A stretch of DNA of 43,869 nucleotides from CBDUXP01 sp965371225 [NCBI: uncultured bacterium] (GCA_965371225.1 CBDUXP010000032.1:1-43869); one strand, 5' to 3'. Counted from the first letter of the stretch, positions 16,122-23,851 are shown. Notes: a model not told the origin generated them from the sequence alone. Numbers and translations are program-made.

Positions 16122-17269
16122 CAGACACCTCCTACGCGCATTTCGATCTTGTTCGCGGTCATGCCCGTGATATCGGGCGCGAAGCCCAGGTCCGCCTCGT
16201 ACAACACCTCGGCGAGCCGTTCGGTCTTGCCCCGGAAGTCCACATCGAGCTTGGCCGCGCCCGTGATGAAACTGCGCTGGTTCACGGCCTTGACGCCGGG
16301 CAGGCCCGCCAAGGCCCGCTTCATGCGCTGCAGCTGGCCGAAGTCGATCCCGGTCACGAGAATCTGGACGCGCAAGGAATCGGCGATATCCGCGGACCAG
16401 CGCTTGGCGATGAAGGCCAGGATTTCCTCGGCGGCCTGTTCGGCCGCGGCTTCCAGCGCCATGTCTCCGGCGATGCGGTCGTCCAGGTGCGCCTTGGTGC
16501 TGCGCCGGGTCGAGGACCCGATGATCTTGCCCGTATCACAGTTGAGCGCGCGCACGGACACGGTGGCGCTACCGGATTTCATCCCGTACGTGCTGGCGGC
16601 GTAGACGCTCTTGGCCTCGCCGAGGATGATGACCTCAGCGCCGAAACGGTCGCCGAGGGTGATCGCCATGGCGTCGTCACCGTTCAGCGCGGCCACCACC
16701 TCTTCGTTCTGGCGGATGGCCTCCACCTGCGCCTGGTCGACCACCTCGAAATCGTTCTCGACGAACACGCGGACGAGCGTGTTCTCCGCCGCCCGGGTCA
16801 CGATTTTCAGTTCCTCGTGCGTGGCGGGCAGGAGGATCATGACCCGCGGATTGTCCTTGGCAGCCTGGAGAATGTTCAGCGCGATCAGATCGTGCTTAAT
16901 GTTCTCGCCGCTGACCTCGCACTCCACCTCGACGATGTAGCGCCCACCCCGCGCGTAATCGTTCAGGATGTTCCACCGGCGCACGTACCCCCGCGCTTTG
17001 GTGAAGATCGTGTCGTTGATGACGGCGTAGTTTCGGGTCATGGTGTCCGACGCGATGAGGGTGCCGACCCCTTGCTCGACCGCGGCGCGGAACGCATGTT
17101 GAAGGGCGGCATCCTTGGCCGCGGCGTGGTCCCCGTTGAGGATGGCGGCTTCCCCCGTGACGGTAATCCAGTCGCCCGCCGCCGCGGGGGCTGCCTGGCT
17201 ACCGGCGAGCAGCGCTGCGGCGAGCGCCAGCGCCAGCGAATGACGATGCAAAATGCGGGATGCGCGCAC
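16121..17269 (-). CDS. exported FlgT N-terminal-like plus CsgG-like fold protein
   Basis: A 382-residue protein, first in the minus-strand operon. A signal peptide (about 1-32) is followed by a FlgT N-terminal-like domain (about 33-125: VTGEAAILNGD, AAKDAALQHAFRAAVEQGVG, KARGYVRRWNIL, GGRYIVEVECEV). A middle region (about 141-290) with NPRVMILLP and FGAEVIILGEAKS looks like the CsgG/FlgT-M fold, and a small alpha/beta domain (about 300-360) ends it. FlgT builds the H-ring of the Vibrio flagellar motor, but no flagellar gene is present here, so the name is structural only. The start is GTG at 17269, preceded by AGGGAGG. Confidence 0.82.
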   Translation of the reverse strand: MRASRILHRHSLALALAAALLAGSQAAPAAAGDWITVTGEAAILNGDHAAAKDAALQHAFRAAVEQGVGTLIASDTMTRNYAVINDTIFTKARGYVRRWNILNDYARGGRYIVEVECEVSGENIKHDLIALNILQAAKDNPRVMILLPATHEELKIVTRAAENTLVRVFVENDFEVVDQAQVEAIRQNEEVVAALNGDDAMAITLGDRFGAEVIILGEAKSVYAASTYGMKSGSATVSVRALNCDTGKIIGSSTRRSTKAHLDDRIAGDMALEAAAEQAAEEILAFIAKRWSADIADSLRVQILVTGIDFGQLQRMKRALAGLPGVKAVNQRSFITGAAKLDVDFRGKTERLAEVLYEADLGFAPDITGMTANKIEMRVGGV

Positions 17270-17300
17270 GACAGTCCTCCCTTACGCGACGAGTGGTTGT

Positions 17301-17325
17301 GCCGTCCTTCGCCTTCTTGGACGGC
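17301..17325 (-). promoter_or_regulatory. hairpin in the leader of the FlgT/CsgG/LPP20 operon
   Basis: GCCGTCC (17301-17307) and GGACGGC (17319-17325) form a perfect 7-bp stem with an 11-base loop. It lies 32 bases upstream of the GTG start at 17269, so it would be in the 5' leader of this operon. A role in mRNA stability or control is possible but unproven. Confidence 0.35.
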
Positions 17326-17381
17326 GACCGACGTCTCCCTATTCAATCCCCCCGTATGAGACTGGCGTACAATCTATACCA

Positions 17382-17393
17382 CAGGATATCCTG
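17382..17393. promoter_or_regulatory. 12-bp perfect palindrome, possible operator
   Basis: CAGGATATCCTG is a perfect palindrome in the gap between the divergent FlgT-like operon and the COX24-hisG unit. On the minus strand a TAGATT hexamer lies a few bases downstream, so the palindrome falls between it and a poor -35 box. That placement fits a repressor or activator site, but the promoter itself is weak by eye. Confidence 0.3.
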
Positions 17394-17538
17394 CTGCACG
17401 GGCTATGATGTAACTTTGTGATATGACAGTAGTTATCTCCAGTGCGCCTGCGTGCGCGGTTCGAGCACGCGGGGGGCCCGGAGGCGGCACGGGGGCGCGG
17501 CGGCCGCACACCCTCCCGCCGCGCCGCGCGCGGTTCAG

Positions 17539-17567
17539 TTGACACCATGAAAGACGGGCAATAGAGT
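17539..17567 (+). promoter_or_regulatory. sigma-70-like promoter for the COX24-hisG-purA unit
   Basis: A consensus TTGACA at 17539-17544 is followed after 17 bases by TAGAGT at 17562-17567. This is the best -35 box in the window. The start would be near 17574, giving a leader of about 60 bases before the small ORF at 17634. The rest of the 364-base gap (17270-17633) holds the hairpin, the palindrome and a G+C-rich stretch with no gene. Confidence 0.6.
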
Positions 17568-17633
17568 AATTCGCTGTTTGCCGGCGCGTGCGGTGTGCAC
17601 TGTGCGCCGGTATCTGCCTCAGGAGCAGCCCGA

Positions 17634-17729
17634 ATGCCAAGTGGGAAAAAGCGACGGCGCGCCAAGATCGCGAAACACAAGCGGAAGAAGAAGATGCGCG
17701 CCAACCGCCACAAGAAGAAGCGGACGTAA
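17634..17729 (+). CDS. 31-aa AURKAIP1/COX24-domain (bTHX-like) basic protein
   Basis: The ORF encodes 31 residues starting [20 protein letters not shown] and ending in NRHKKKRT; about half are Lys or Arg. This matches the AURKAIP1/COX24 domain (DUF1713) micro-proteins of Bacteroidota and some other bacteria, thought to be small-subunit ribosomal components related to a mitochondrial ribosomal protein. An AGGAG site lies 8 bases before the ATG and a strong promoter lies upstream. It is followed after 37 bases by hisG. The call rests on the characteristic MPSGKKR...NRHKKK frame. Confidence 0.85.
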   Translation: MPSGKKRRRAKIAKHKRKKKMRANRHKKKRT

Positions 17730-17766
17730 GTCCCGGGGCTCGGCCCAGCGGGCCGGGCGGCCGTCC

Positions 17767-18657
17767 ATGGCGAAACAGACTCCCACGCCTGTCCTCACGC
17801 TCGGCATTCCAAAGGGCAGCCTGCAAGACTCCACGCAGGCGCTGTTCCAGCGCGCCGGCTGGGCCATGTCCATCAACAACCGGTCGTACTACCCCACGAC
17901 GGACGATCCGGAGCTGCGCCTCATGCTCATCCGGCCCCAAGAGATGGCGCGGTATGTGGCGCAAGGGGTGCTCGATGCCGGGTTGGCGGGACACGATTGG
18001 ATTCAGGAAAGCGGGCAGAAGGTGCACGAGGTGTGCGAGCTGGAGTATGCGAAAGTGAGCAACCGTCGCGTGCGCTGGGTGATCGCCGTGCCCGAGGACT
18101 CCGCCATCCAGTCCGTGCGCGACCTGGAGGGGAAGCACATCGCCACCGAGCTGGTGAACGCTACGAAGCAGTACTTGAAAAAGCATCAGGTGAAGGCCAC
18201 GGTGGAATTCTCGTGGGGCGCGACCGAGGTGAAACCGCCGGTGCTGGCCGACGCCATCGTGGAGATCACCGAGACCGGCAGCTCGCTGCGCGCGAATGAC
18301 CTGCGTATCGTGGATACGCTCATGGAATCCACGACGCGCTTCTTCGCGAATCGGGACGCGTGGAAGGATCCGTGGAAGCGCGAGAAGATCGAGACGATCG
18401 CGCTCATGCTCACCGGCGCGCTCCGGGCCGCCAGCATGGTGGGGATCAAGATGAACGTGCGCGATGGCGATCTGGACACCGTACTCGGCATGCTGCCGTC
18501 GATGCATAATCCCACGGTCGCCCCGCTCGCCGGGGATGGGTGGCACGCGATCGAAATCGTGGTGAAAGAGGCGCAGGTACGGCGGCTGATCCCGGCCCTG
18601 CGGAAGGTGGGGGCCACGGACATTGTGGAATACCCGCTGAACAAGGTAATCTCCTGA
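17767..18657 (+). CDS. hisG: ATP phosphoribosyltransferase, long form
   Basis: A 296-residue enzyme for the first step of histidine synthesis, joining ATP and PRPP. It starts with [14 protein letters not shown], includes [14 protein letters not shown], the [14 protein letters not shown] phosphoribosyl-binding motif and [16 protein letters not shown] at the end. The length and the C-terminal domain (about 215-296) fit the long form, which carries an ACT-like regulatory region for feedback by histidine and does not need HisZ. The ATG at 17767 is chosen because it matches the usual N-terminus; the frame upstream overlaps the COX24-like gene. No other his gene is in the window. Confidence 0.95.
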   Translation: MAKQTPTPVLTLGIPKGSLQDSTQALFQRAGWAMSINNRSYYPTTDDPELRLMLIRPQEMARYVAQGVLDAGLAGHDWIQESGQKVHEVCELEYAKVSNRRVRWVIAVPEDSAIQSVRDLEGKHIATELVNATKQYLKKHQVKATVEFSWGATEVKPPVLADAIVEITETGSSLRANDLRIVDTLMESTTRFFANRDAWKDPWKREKIETIALMLTGALRAASMVGIKMNVRDGDLDTVLGMLPSMHNPTVAPLAGDGWHAIEIVVKEAQVRRLIPALRKVGATDIVEYPLNKVIS

Positions 18658-18674
18658 CCGCCGGAGACGCACCC

Positions 18675-19202
18675 ATGCGGGACCCTGAGAAAAAAGTTGA
18701 CGAGAGTTGGAAGGAGCAGGTAGACCGGGAACGGCAGCAGCCGGTGGCGACGGAGCCGTCGCTGGACGCGCCACCGCCCGGGATGTCCGCCGGTGCCCCG
18801 CCGCCCGGAGGCAGCGTGCGGCCGGGGGCGCCCCCCGCGGGGGCACCCGCCCCGGCACCGGAGGCGCCCGCCGAACTGTCGCCGGAGGCCGAAGAGCCCG
18901 ATGAACCGCTGTTCGAGGGGCTGGTGCAGAGTCTCGCGGTCCAGGCGACCATGTTCCTCGGCGCGACGCCGGATCCGCGGACCGGGCTGGTCAGCGAAGA
19001 CCTGGGCCAGGCGAAACAGCTCATCGACATGATCGGAATGCTCGAACGGAAGACCCGCGGGAACCTGACGGCGCGTGAGGCGCAGTTCATGCAGATGCTC
19101 CTCCGGGACTTGCGGATGGCGTACGTGCAGCGCGTGCAGTCGGCGCAGGGCGGACCCGCGGTGGGGGGTGCGCCAGTGGGACCGGACGCGCCGCCGTTCT
19201 AG
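18675..19202 (+). CDS. DUF1844 domain protein
   Basis: A 175-residue cytoplasmic protein. Residues 1-75 are polar and then Pro/Ala/Gly-rich, probably disordered. Residues about 78-155 form the DUF1844 helical domain: FEGLVQSLAVQATMFLG, DLGQAKQLIDMIGMLERKT, GNLTAREAQFMQMLLRDLRMAYVQ. The family has no known function. It lies 17 bases after hisG and 36 before purA on the same strand, so it is probably cotranscribed with them. The low-complexity N-terminus makes the start less certain, but the ATG at 18675 is the first after hisG. Confidence 0.85.
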   Translation: MRDPEKKVDESWKEQVDRERQQPVATEPSLDAPPPGMSAGAPPPGGSVRPGAPPAGAPAPAPEAPAELSPEAEEPDEPLFEGLVQSLAVQATMFLGATPDPRTGLVSEDLGQAKQLIDMIGMLERKTRGNLTAREAQFMQMLLRDLRMAYVQRVQSAQGGPAVGGAPVGPDAPPF

Positions 19203-19238
19203 GCGTAGAGGCCGCGACCAGGGAACCTCCGTCAGATC

Positions 19239-20534
19239 ATGCCCGGAACGGTTGTGCTCGGTGCCCAGTGGGGCGATGAAGCTAAGGCCAAGGTCGTGGA
19301 CTATCTGGCGGACGACGCCGCGGCCGTGGTGCGGTACCAGGGCGGCGCCAACGCGGGCCACACCGTGGTCATCGATGACGAGAAATTCGTCTTTCACTTG
19401 CTCCCCAGTGGGGTCCTCCGGTCCCATTCGCTGGCGATCATCGCCAACGGCGTGATGGTCGATCTGGTGACGCTGTGTACGGAACTGGACGAGTTGCTGG
19501 CGCGGGGTGCGATCCAGGAGGAGAACCTGCTCTTGTCGGAGAACGCGCACGTGGTCATGCCGTATCACAAGGTGCTCGACGAGGCGCGCGAACGGGCGAA
19601 GGGCCGCGACGCGGTCGGCACGACGAAGCGCGGCATCGGGCCTGTGCACGCGGACAAGTACGGCCGCATCGGTATCCGGGTTATCGATCTCCTCAACCCG
19701 GCCGTGCTGCGCAGGAAGATCGAGCGCGCGCTGCAGGAAAAAAATGTCCTGTTCCGCAACCTGTACCGGTTGCCGCCCATGGAGCCGGACGCCATCATTG
19801 CCGATTTGCAGCCCGCCATCGAGCGGGTCCGGCCGTTCATCACGAATACGTCCCTGCGGATCCAGCAGTTGCTGGATGCGGACGAACACGTGCTGTTCGA
19901 AGGGGCGCAGGGGACCATGCTTGACGTGGAACACGGCACGTATCCCTACTGCACGTCTTCGCACACCGTGGCCGGCGCGGCGAGCGTGGGCGCGGGGATC
20001 GGGCCGCAGTACCTCACCCGCCGCATCGGGGTAGTGAAGGCTTACGTGACCCGGGTCGGAAACGGCCCCATGCCGACGGAGTTGGATGACCGTACGGGCG
20101 CGTACCTGGCCGAAGTGGGGCAGGAGATCGGCAGCACTACGGGGCGGCAGCGGCGCTGTGGCTGGTTCGACGGGCTCGTGGCGAAGCACGTCTCCCGCGT
20201 TAACGGGCTGACGGAAGCGATCGTGACCAAGCTGGACGTGCTCGACGACTTGGACCAGATCAAGATCTGTGTCGCGTACGAGTACCGCGGGGAACGGCTG
20301 GAACACCTGCCCACGCAGAGTGAAATTCTGGCCGAATGCACGCCGATGTACGAGACGTTTCCCGGCTGGAAGCAGCCGACGGTGAACATCCGGGCCGCCG
20401 AGGACTTGCCGCCGAACGCCTGGCGATTCCTGGAGGCGTTGCAGGGATTCCTGGGCTGTCCCATTTCGCACGTGGGCGTGGGCCCGGAGCGGACGCAGAT
20501 CATTCCGGTCGTCTCCCCGGCGCTGGCCGGCTAA
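19239..20534 (+). CDS. purA: adenylosuccinate synthetase with altered P-loop
   Basis: A 431-residue enzyme that joins IMP and aspartate using GTP on the way to AMP. Typical segments are VVLGAQWGDE, RYQGGANAGHTVV, LFEGAQGTMLDVEHGTYPY, KAYVTRVGNGPMPTEL, STTGRQRRCGWFD and TKLDVLD. The catalytic Asp13 is kept. The loop normally written GDEGKGK reads GDEAKAK here (Ala15, Ala17), GTTGRGIGP reads GTTKRGIGP, and TSSNT reads TSSHT. Length is normal and there is no sign of decay. A second purA is not in view. Function as PurA is likely, but the substitutions deserve a check. Confidence 0.92.
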   Translation: MPGTVVLGAQWGDEAKAKVVDYLADDAAAVVRYQGGANAGHTVVIDDEKFVFHLLPSGVLRSHSLAIIANGVMVDLVTLCTELDELLARGAIQEENLLLSENAHVVMPYHKVLDEARERAKGRDAVGTTKRGIGPVHADKYGRIGIRVIDLLNPAVLRRKIERALQEKNVLFRNLYRLPPMEPDAIIADLQPAIERVRPFITNTSLRIQQLLDADEHVLFEGAQGTMLDVEHGTYPYCTSSHTVAGAASVGAGIGPQYLTRRIGVVKAYVTRVGNGPMPTELDDRTGAYLAEVGQEIGSTTGRQRRCGWFDGLVAKHVSRVNGLTEAIVTKLDVLDDLDQIKICVAYEYRGERLEHLPTQSEILAECTPMYETFPGWKQPTVNIRAAEDLPPNAWRFLEALQGFLGCPISHVGVGPERTQIIPVVSPALAG

Positions 20535-20720
20535 CCCGCTTCGCCGCGCGGGCGGAAAGGTGCGCGTCTAACGTGCTTGAAGACGTCGGCTTCTTCCCCC
20601 ATCTGGAGCGTCCCGCTGTCGTCACCCACCTGGTGAGGGCCTGCCTCGGACAGTCGCGCAGGGGCGGATCCGGCACCGAAAGCATCGGGCCTCGGCTGGA
20701 TTAGCTAGATCGGCTTCACC

Positions 20721-22085
20721 GTGACGGCCTACCTCTATGAGCTGGACACCGTCGCCGCCGCTGCGCTGCTCGCGGCGGCCTTCTGGCATTTCGCGCGACA
20801 CGCGAGTGTGGCCGGTGGACGCCGGTGGGGCGCGTACTGCGCCGCAGGCGGCGTGCTGTTCATCGCCGCCGCCGCCGGTTTCGGCCGGGTCGTAGGACGC
20901 GGGTGGAACACAGTTCCGGCGTGGGGCGGCGCGGCGGTGGCCGTGGGGGGTGTGCTCCTGCTGCGGGGGCGGCGCGGGCTGCTGGCGGGCGTGTCCACGG
21001 GGCGCGCCGCCGCGGCGCTTGCGCTCGCGGTCGCCGGGATGGGCGGCTCCCTGGTGTTCCATCTCGCGGGTGTGCGTGGCCGGGCCGTCCCGGTCGGGCT
21101 CGGCGTGGTGTTCATGCTGTGGCTTGCCATCCCGGCGGAACGTACGCCCGTGCGGCGGCAGTGGTTGCGGACCCTCGCGGGCTTCCTGCTCGCCCTGGTC
21201 TGGATGACGGCGTGGGTAGGGGGCGCCGCCTATCTGCAAGTGGCGGACGCGGCAGCGCGGCGCATAGTGACCCCGACACCGCGGCTACCCATGTCCAACG
21301 CGGACGCACCGGAACGCTTCGGCTGGGAGCGCGTGCACTTCGCAGCCGTGGACGGCGTCCCGCTGGTGGGGTGGTGGATGCAGGGGCCGCGGCCCGCGAG
21401 CGTCATCATCTGTCACGGCCACGGCGACAACAAGGGCGCCTACGTACCCTTCTTGCACTGGTTGCGGCAGGTGGGCTGGTCCGCGTTCGCTTTCGACTTG
21501 CGCACGCATGGAGAGAGTGGGGGCCAGGTCGCCACCCTCGGGGTGCACGAGCAGCGGGATCTGGAGGCGGCGGTGGAGGCGACGCTGGTGCGACAGGCCC
21601 GTCTGCCCGGCGGGGCCGGCGCGCCGGTCGTCGTGTTCGCCTACTCCATGGGCGGCACCGTCGCCACGCCCGTCGTGGCCCGGGATCCGCGCATCGCCGG
21701 CCTGGTGATCGAGGGCTCCTCTCCCTATCCGCTGCGGAGCATCGAGCGGATCAGCAGGACCGTCCTTGGGCCGGCCACCCCCCTGGTGCTCCCCGGCGCG
21801 TATGCCCTGGTGTATGCGCGGACGGGCGCTTGGGTGCCGGGCCTGCGGACCATCGCAGCCGTCGGTCGGATCAGCCCCCGCCCGGTGCTCGTGATCCACG
21901 GGATGCGCGATGCGCTTCCCGTGGAGTTGGCGCGCGAGTTGTACGCCGCCGCGGGCGAGCCGAAACAGTACTTCGAAGCGCCGCACTCGCGACACGTGGC
22001 GGCGTTCTTCGATGACCGGCCCGCCTACAGCCGGGTGATCGTCCGCTTCCTGGACCGCTTCGCCCCCCGGGCGCCCGAGGGCTGA
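20721..22085 (+). CDS. alpha/beta hydrolase with N-terminal multi-helix membrane domain
   Basis: A 454-residue protein. The first 180 residues hold about six hydrophobic segments; the rest is a soluble alpha/beta hydrolase. The core has IICHGHGDNKG at the oxyanion position, FDLRTHGESGG, a nucleophile elbow YSMGG, a late Asp in HGMRDALP and His in HSRHV, so the Ser-Asp-His triad is complete. It resembles the YqkD/BAAT-like esterase-peptidase group. With the N-terminal bundle, the catalytic domain would be at the membrane face. The GTG start has no clear ribosome site. The 186-base gap from purA shows no gene or RNA I recognise. Confidence 0.8.
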   Translation: MTAYLYELDTVAAAALLAAAFWHFARHASVAGGRRWGAYCAAGGVLFIAAAAGFGRVVGRGWNTVPAWGGAAVAVGGVLLLRGRRGLLAGVSTGRAAAALALAVAGMGGSLVFHLAGVRGRAVPVGLGVVFMLWLAIPAERTPVRRQWLRTLAGFLLALVWMTAWVGGAAYLQVADAAARRIVTPTPRLPMSNADAPERFGWERVHFAAVDGVPLVGWWMQGPRPASVIICHGHGDNKGAYVPFLHWLRQVGWSAFAFDLRTHGESGGQVATLGVHEQRDLEAAVEATLVRQARLPGGAGAPVVVFAYSMGGTVATPVVARDPRIAGLVIEGSSPYPLRSIERISRTVLGPATPLVLPGAYALVYARTGAWVPGLRTIAAVGRISPRPVLVIHGMRDALPVELARELYAAAGEPKQYFEAPHSRHVAAFFDDRPAYSRVIVRFLDRFAPRAPEG

Positions 22086-22149
22086 GCCCGGCGGCCCGCG
22101 CGGCGGGCGGCGCGGGGCCCGGCGCTCGCCTCTGCTATGCTCGGGCACG

Positions 22150-23064
22150 GTGGCAGCGCAACAGGACTCCCCGCCGGCTGACCGCTTGCTCCTGAACTGG
22201 TCGCACCCGCGCAGCGTGCCGGTGGGCGACGCCGACCTCAGCGTGCACTTGGGCGGCCGGGGCACGCCGGTGCTGATCCTGCCCGGGTTCCCGGCCTCGC
22301 CCCGCACCTTCCTGCCCTTGGCCGAAGCGCTGGCGCAGGAGTATCTCGTCATCCTGCCCTACCTGGCGGGCACGGGCCCGTCCCGCCGCCCCCTGACCGG
22401 CGGCTATTCCATCCAACAGAGCGCGCAACGCATCTGGAACCTCTGTGAGACGCTGGGCGCGCGCCACCTGCACGTCATCGGCCAGGGCCTGGGGGGCGCC
22501 ATCGCCTACTGGCTGGCGTTGCATCGCCAGCAACAGATAGAGCGCATGGTCATTCTCTCGACACCGCTGCGCGGGTTTCCGGCCCGGGCGTTCCTGAGTG
22601 CGCTGCGCCTCGGGTGTCCGGGCGTGGCCGATGCCCTGTTGCTGGCGGCCGGACCGGCCGTCGTGCAGCGTCTCTATCGTGAGTGGACCGGTCCGGGGTT
22701 TACCGTCCCGGCCGAGGAGTTGGAGCGTGCGGTGGCGACCTGGGCTCCGCGGGGCCGGCGCCGCATCGCGGCGGCCTACTACGGGGCACCGCGCAACCTG
22801 CTCGCCTATCGCACTTTTCGCGATGCTTGGATCAAAGTCCCGACCCTGCTCATTTTCGGAAGCAAAGCGTCGGGCGTGTCCCGCCACTCGATCGACTCGA
22901 CCGTCGAGGCCATCGACAAAGTCCGCGTCAAGATCCTCGCGGGGGTGGGACACGTTCCGCAGTTGGAGAGCGCGGCGAAGGTCACCGATCTGGTCACCGC
23001 GTTTCTCGGGAGACAACAGAAGGAGCGCCCCGGCACCGAGAGTATGGGCCGCCCGTTGGGCTAG
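22150..23064 (+). CDS. alpha/beta hydrolase-fold protein lacking the catalytic Ser (probable pseudoenzyme)
   Basis: A 304-residue cytoplasmic protein with a clear alpha/beta hydrolase outline: VLILPGFPAS, a strand-turn LPYLAGTGPS, an elbow HVIGQGLGGAIAYW, a cap of about 140-205, LLIFGSKASGV and VGHVPQLES. At the elbow the G-x-S-x-G nucleophile is replaced by Gly113 (codon GGC), and the usual Asp after the later strand is missing from GSKASG. Only the His remains. The fold looks intact, with no frameshift. A non-enzymatic binding role is possible. The start is GTG. It lies 64 bases after an active hydrolase on the same strand. Confidence 0.78.
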   Translation: MAAQQDSPPADRLLLNWSHPRSVPVGDADLSVHLGGRGTPVLILPGFPASPRTFLPLAEALAQEYLVILPYLAGTGPSRRPLTGGYSIQQSAQRIWNLCETLGARHLHVIGQGLGGAIAYWLALHRQQQIERMVILSTPLRGFPARAFLSALRLGCPGVADALLLAAGPAVVQRLYREWTGPGFTVPAEELERAVATWAPRGRRRIAAAYYGAPRNLLAYRTFRDAWIKVPTLLIFGSKASGVSRHSIDSTVEAIDKVRVKILAGVGHVPQLESAAKVTDLVTAFLGRQQKERPGTESMGRPLG

Positions 23065-23068
23065 GGGC

Positions 23069-23611
23069 CTAGTGGCCGTCCGCGGCGGGGGCGCGGGATC
23101 GGCGGGATCCGGTGGTGACGACCGAGCCCCATGGAGCGACATTCGATAGGCCGGCGATGAGTTGGCCCACCCGCGCCTGCGTCCGGGCCCCGCGAAGGGC
23201 CAGGGCGAGGCCGACCTTCTGCTCCGTAGCATCCTTGGCCTCTGCGAGCTTCTCCCCAAGTTGGCGCACATCTTCCGCCACCTTGATGGCCTGGTCCCAC
23301 CGCGCCGCGTCCGTCTTCTCTCCCGCTAACGCCTCATCCACGGTGTCAAGTTGCCGCAGGAGCGCCTTCGCCTTGTCGTCCAGCCTCTCGGCCAGCTCCT
23401 CAGGTTTCGCGGGGCCCGACTCGGGGATGCGCGCTTCGTACGCCTTCACCTGCGCCTGGGCCTGTCGCACCACTTGCTCCAGCAGCGGCAGCTTGTATTG
23501 CGGCTGCTTGCTGATGGCGGCGTAAGCGTGGACGCCGGCGATATCGATGAGCATCAGGTAGTAAAAGAGACTGGTGGCCACGTCACACAGCCGGATCGCC
23601 CGCCGCCGCAT
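23069..23611 (-). CDS. small membrane-anchored helical protein, unknown
   Basis: A 180-residue protein I do not recognise. Residues about 9-33 are hydrophobic (DVATSLFYYLMLIDIAGVHAY) and probably anchor it in the membrane. From residue 35 to about 150 it is charged, Ala/Glu/Lys/Gln-rich and predicted helical, with long stretches that could form a coiled coil. The C-terminus is basic and disordered. The start is well supported: GCAAGGAGGTG lies 4 bases before the ATG at 23611. It is convergent with the pseudo-hydrolase gene, with stops only four bases apart. Confidence 0.7.
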   Translation of the reverse strand: MRRRAIRLCDVATSLFYYLMLIDIAGVHAYAAISKQPQYKLPLLEQVVRQAQAQVKAYEARIPESGPAKPEELAERLDDKAKALLRQLDTVDEALAGEKTDAARWDQAIKVAEDVRQLGEKLAEAKDATEQKVGLALALRGARTQARVGQLIAGLSNVAPWGSVVTTGSRRSRAPAADGH

Positions 23612-23651
23612 CGACACCTCCTTGCTTGCCAACCCCAGCCAGCCTAGCACG

Positions 23652-23714
23652 GGCCTACGCGCACAGGAGGAAGCTGCGGTGTACCCATTTGAGCACTGCC
23701 GACGCGCGTAGGCC
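23652..23714. repeat. 11-bp perfect inverted repeat with 41-bp spacer
   Basis: GGCCTACGCGC at 23652-23662 is the exact reverse complement of GCGCGTAGGCC at 23704-23714. It lies in the 331-base gap (23612-23942) between the divergent small membrane protein and the TSP3 gene. The intervening 41 bases have no recognised feature. No transposase or duplication is next to it. It may form a long hairpin in RNA or mark a protein-binding pair. Confidence 0.5.
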
Positions 23715-23851
23715 GTCCAGAAACTGGCGGGCTCGCCGGCCGCAATTTGCACCGATCCATCCAGAATTGTCCCGATCCTGGTCGCTACCGTCTTGGTTGC
23801 TATTACTGCCCTCTTCGAACTTCAATATTGTAAGTCGAGTGTTCTGAATAG

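Noticed and set aside
13089-17269. Flagellar or curli locus
   Set aside because: No flagellin, hook, motor, csgA/B/E/F or csgD gene is in the window; only fold-level likeness supports the names.
18186-20471. 761-codon minus-strand ORF across hisG, the DUF1844 gene and purA
   Set aside because: It is antisense to three well-recognised genes and has His/Arg-rich low-quality composition.
19239-20534. PurA variant as a PurZ-type 2-aminoadenylosuccinate synthetase
   Set aside because: PurZ proteins replace the catalytic Asp of the WGDE motif; here it is retained, the length is that of PurA, and no phage gene is near.
20535-20720. Gap after purA checked for a tRNA, riboswitch or small gene
   Set aside because: I found no cloverleaf, no conserved RNA motif and no ORF with a ribosome site.
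22093-22119. GGCCCGCGC / GCGCGGGGCC hairpin after the membrane hydrolase gene as a terminator
   Set aside because: The stem has a bulge, the region is uniformly G+C-rich and there is no T-run.
23626-23847. 73-codon plus-strand ORF in the gap before the TSP3 gene
   Set aside because: No ribosome site, no hydrophobic or domain pattern, and it spans the inverted repeat and the start of the AT-rich region.
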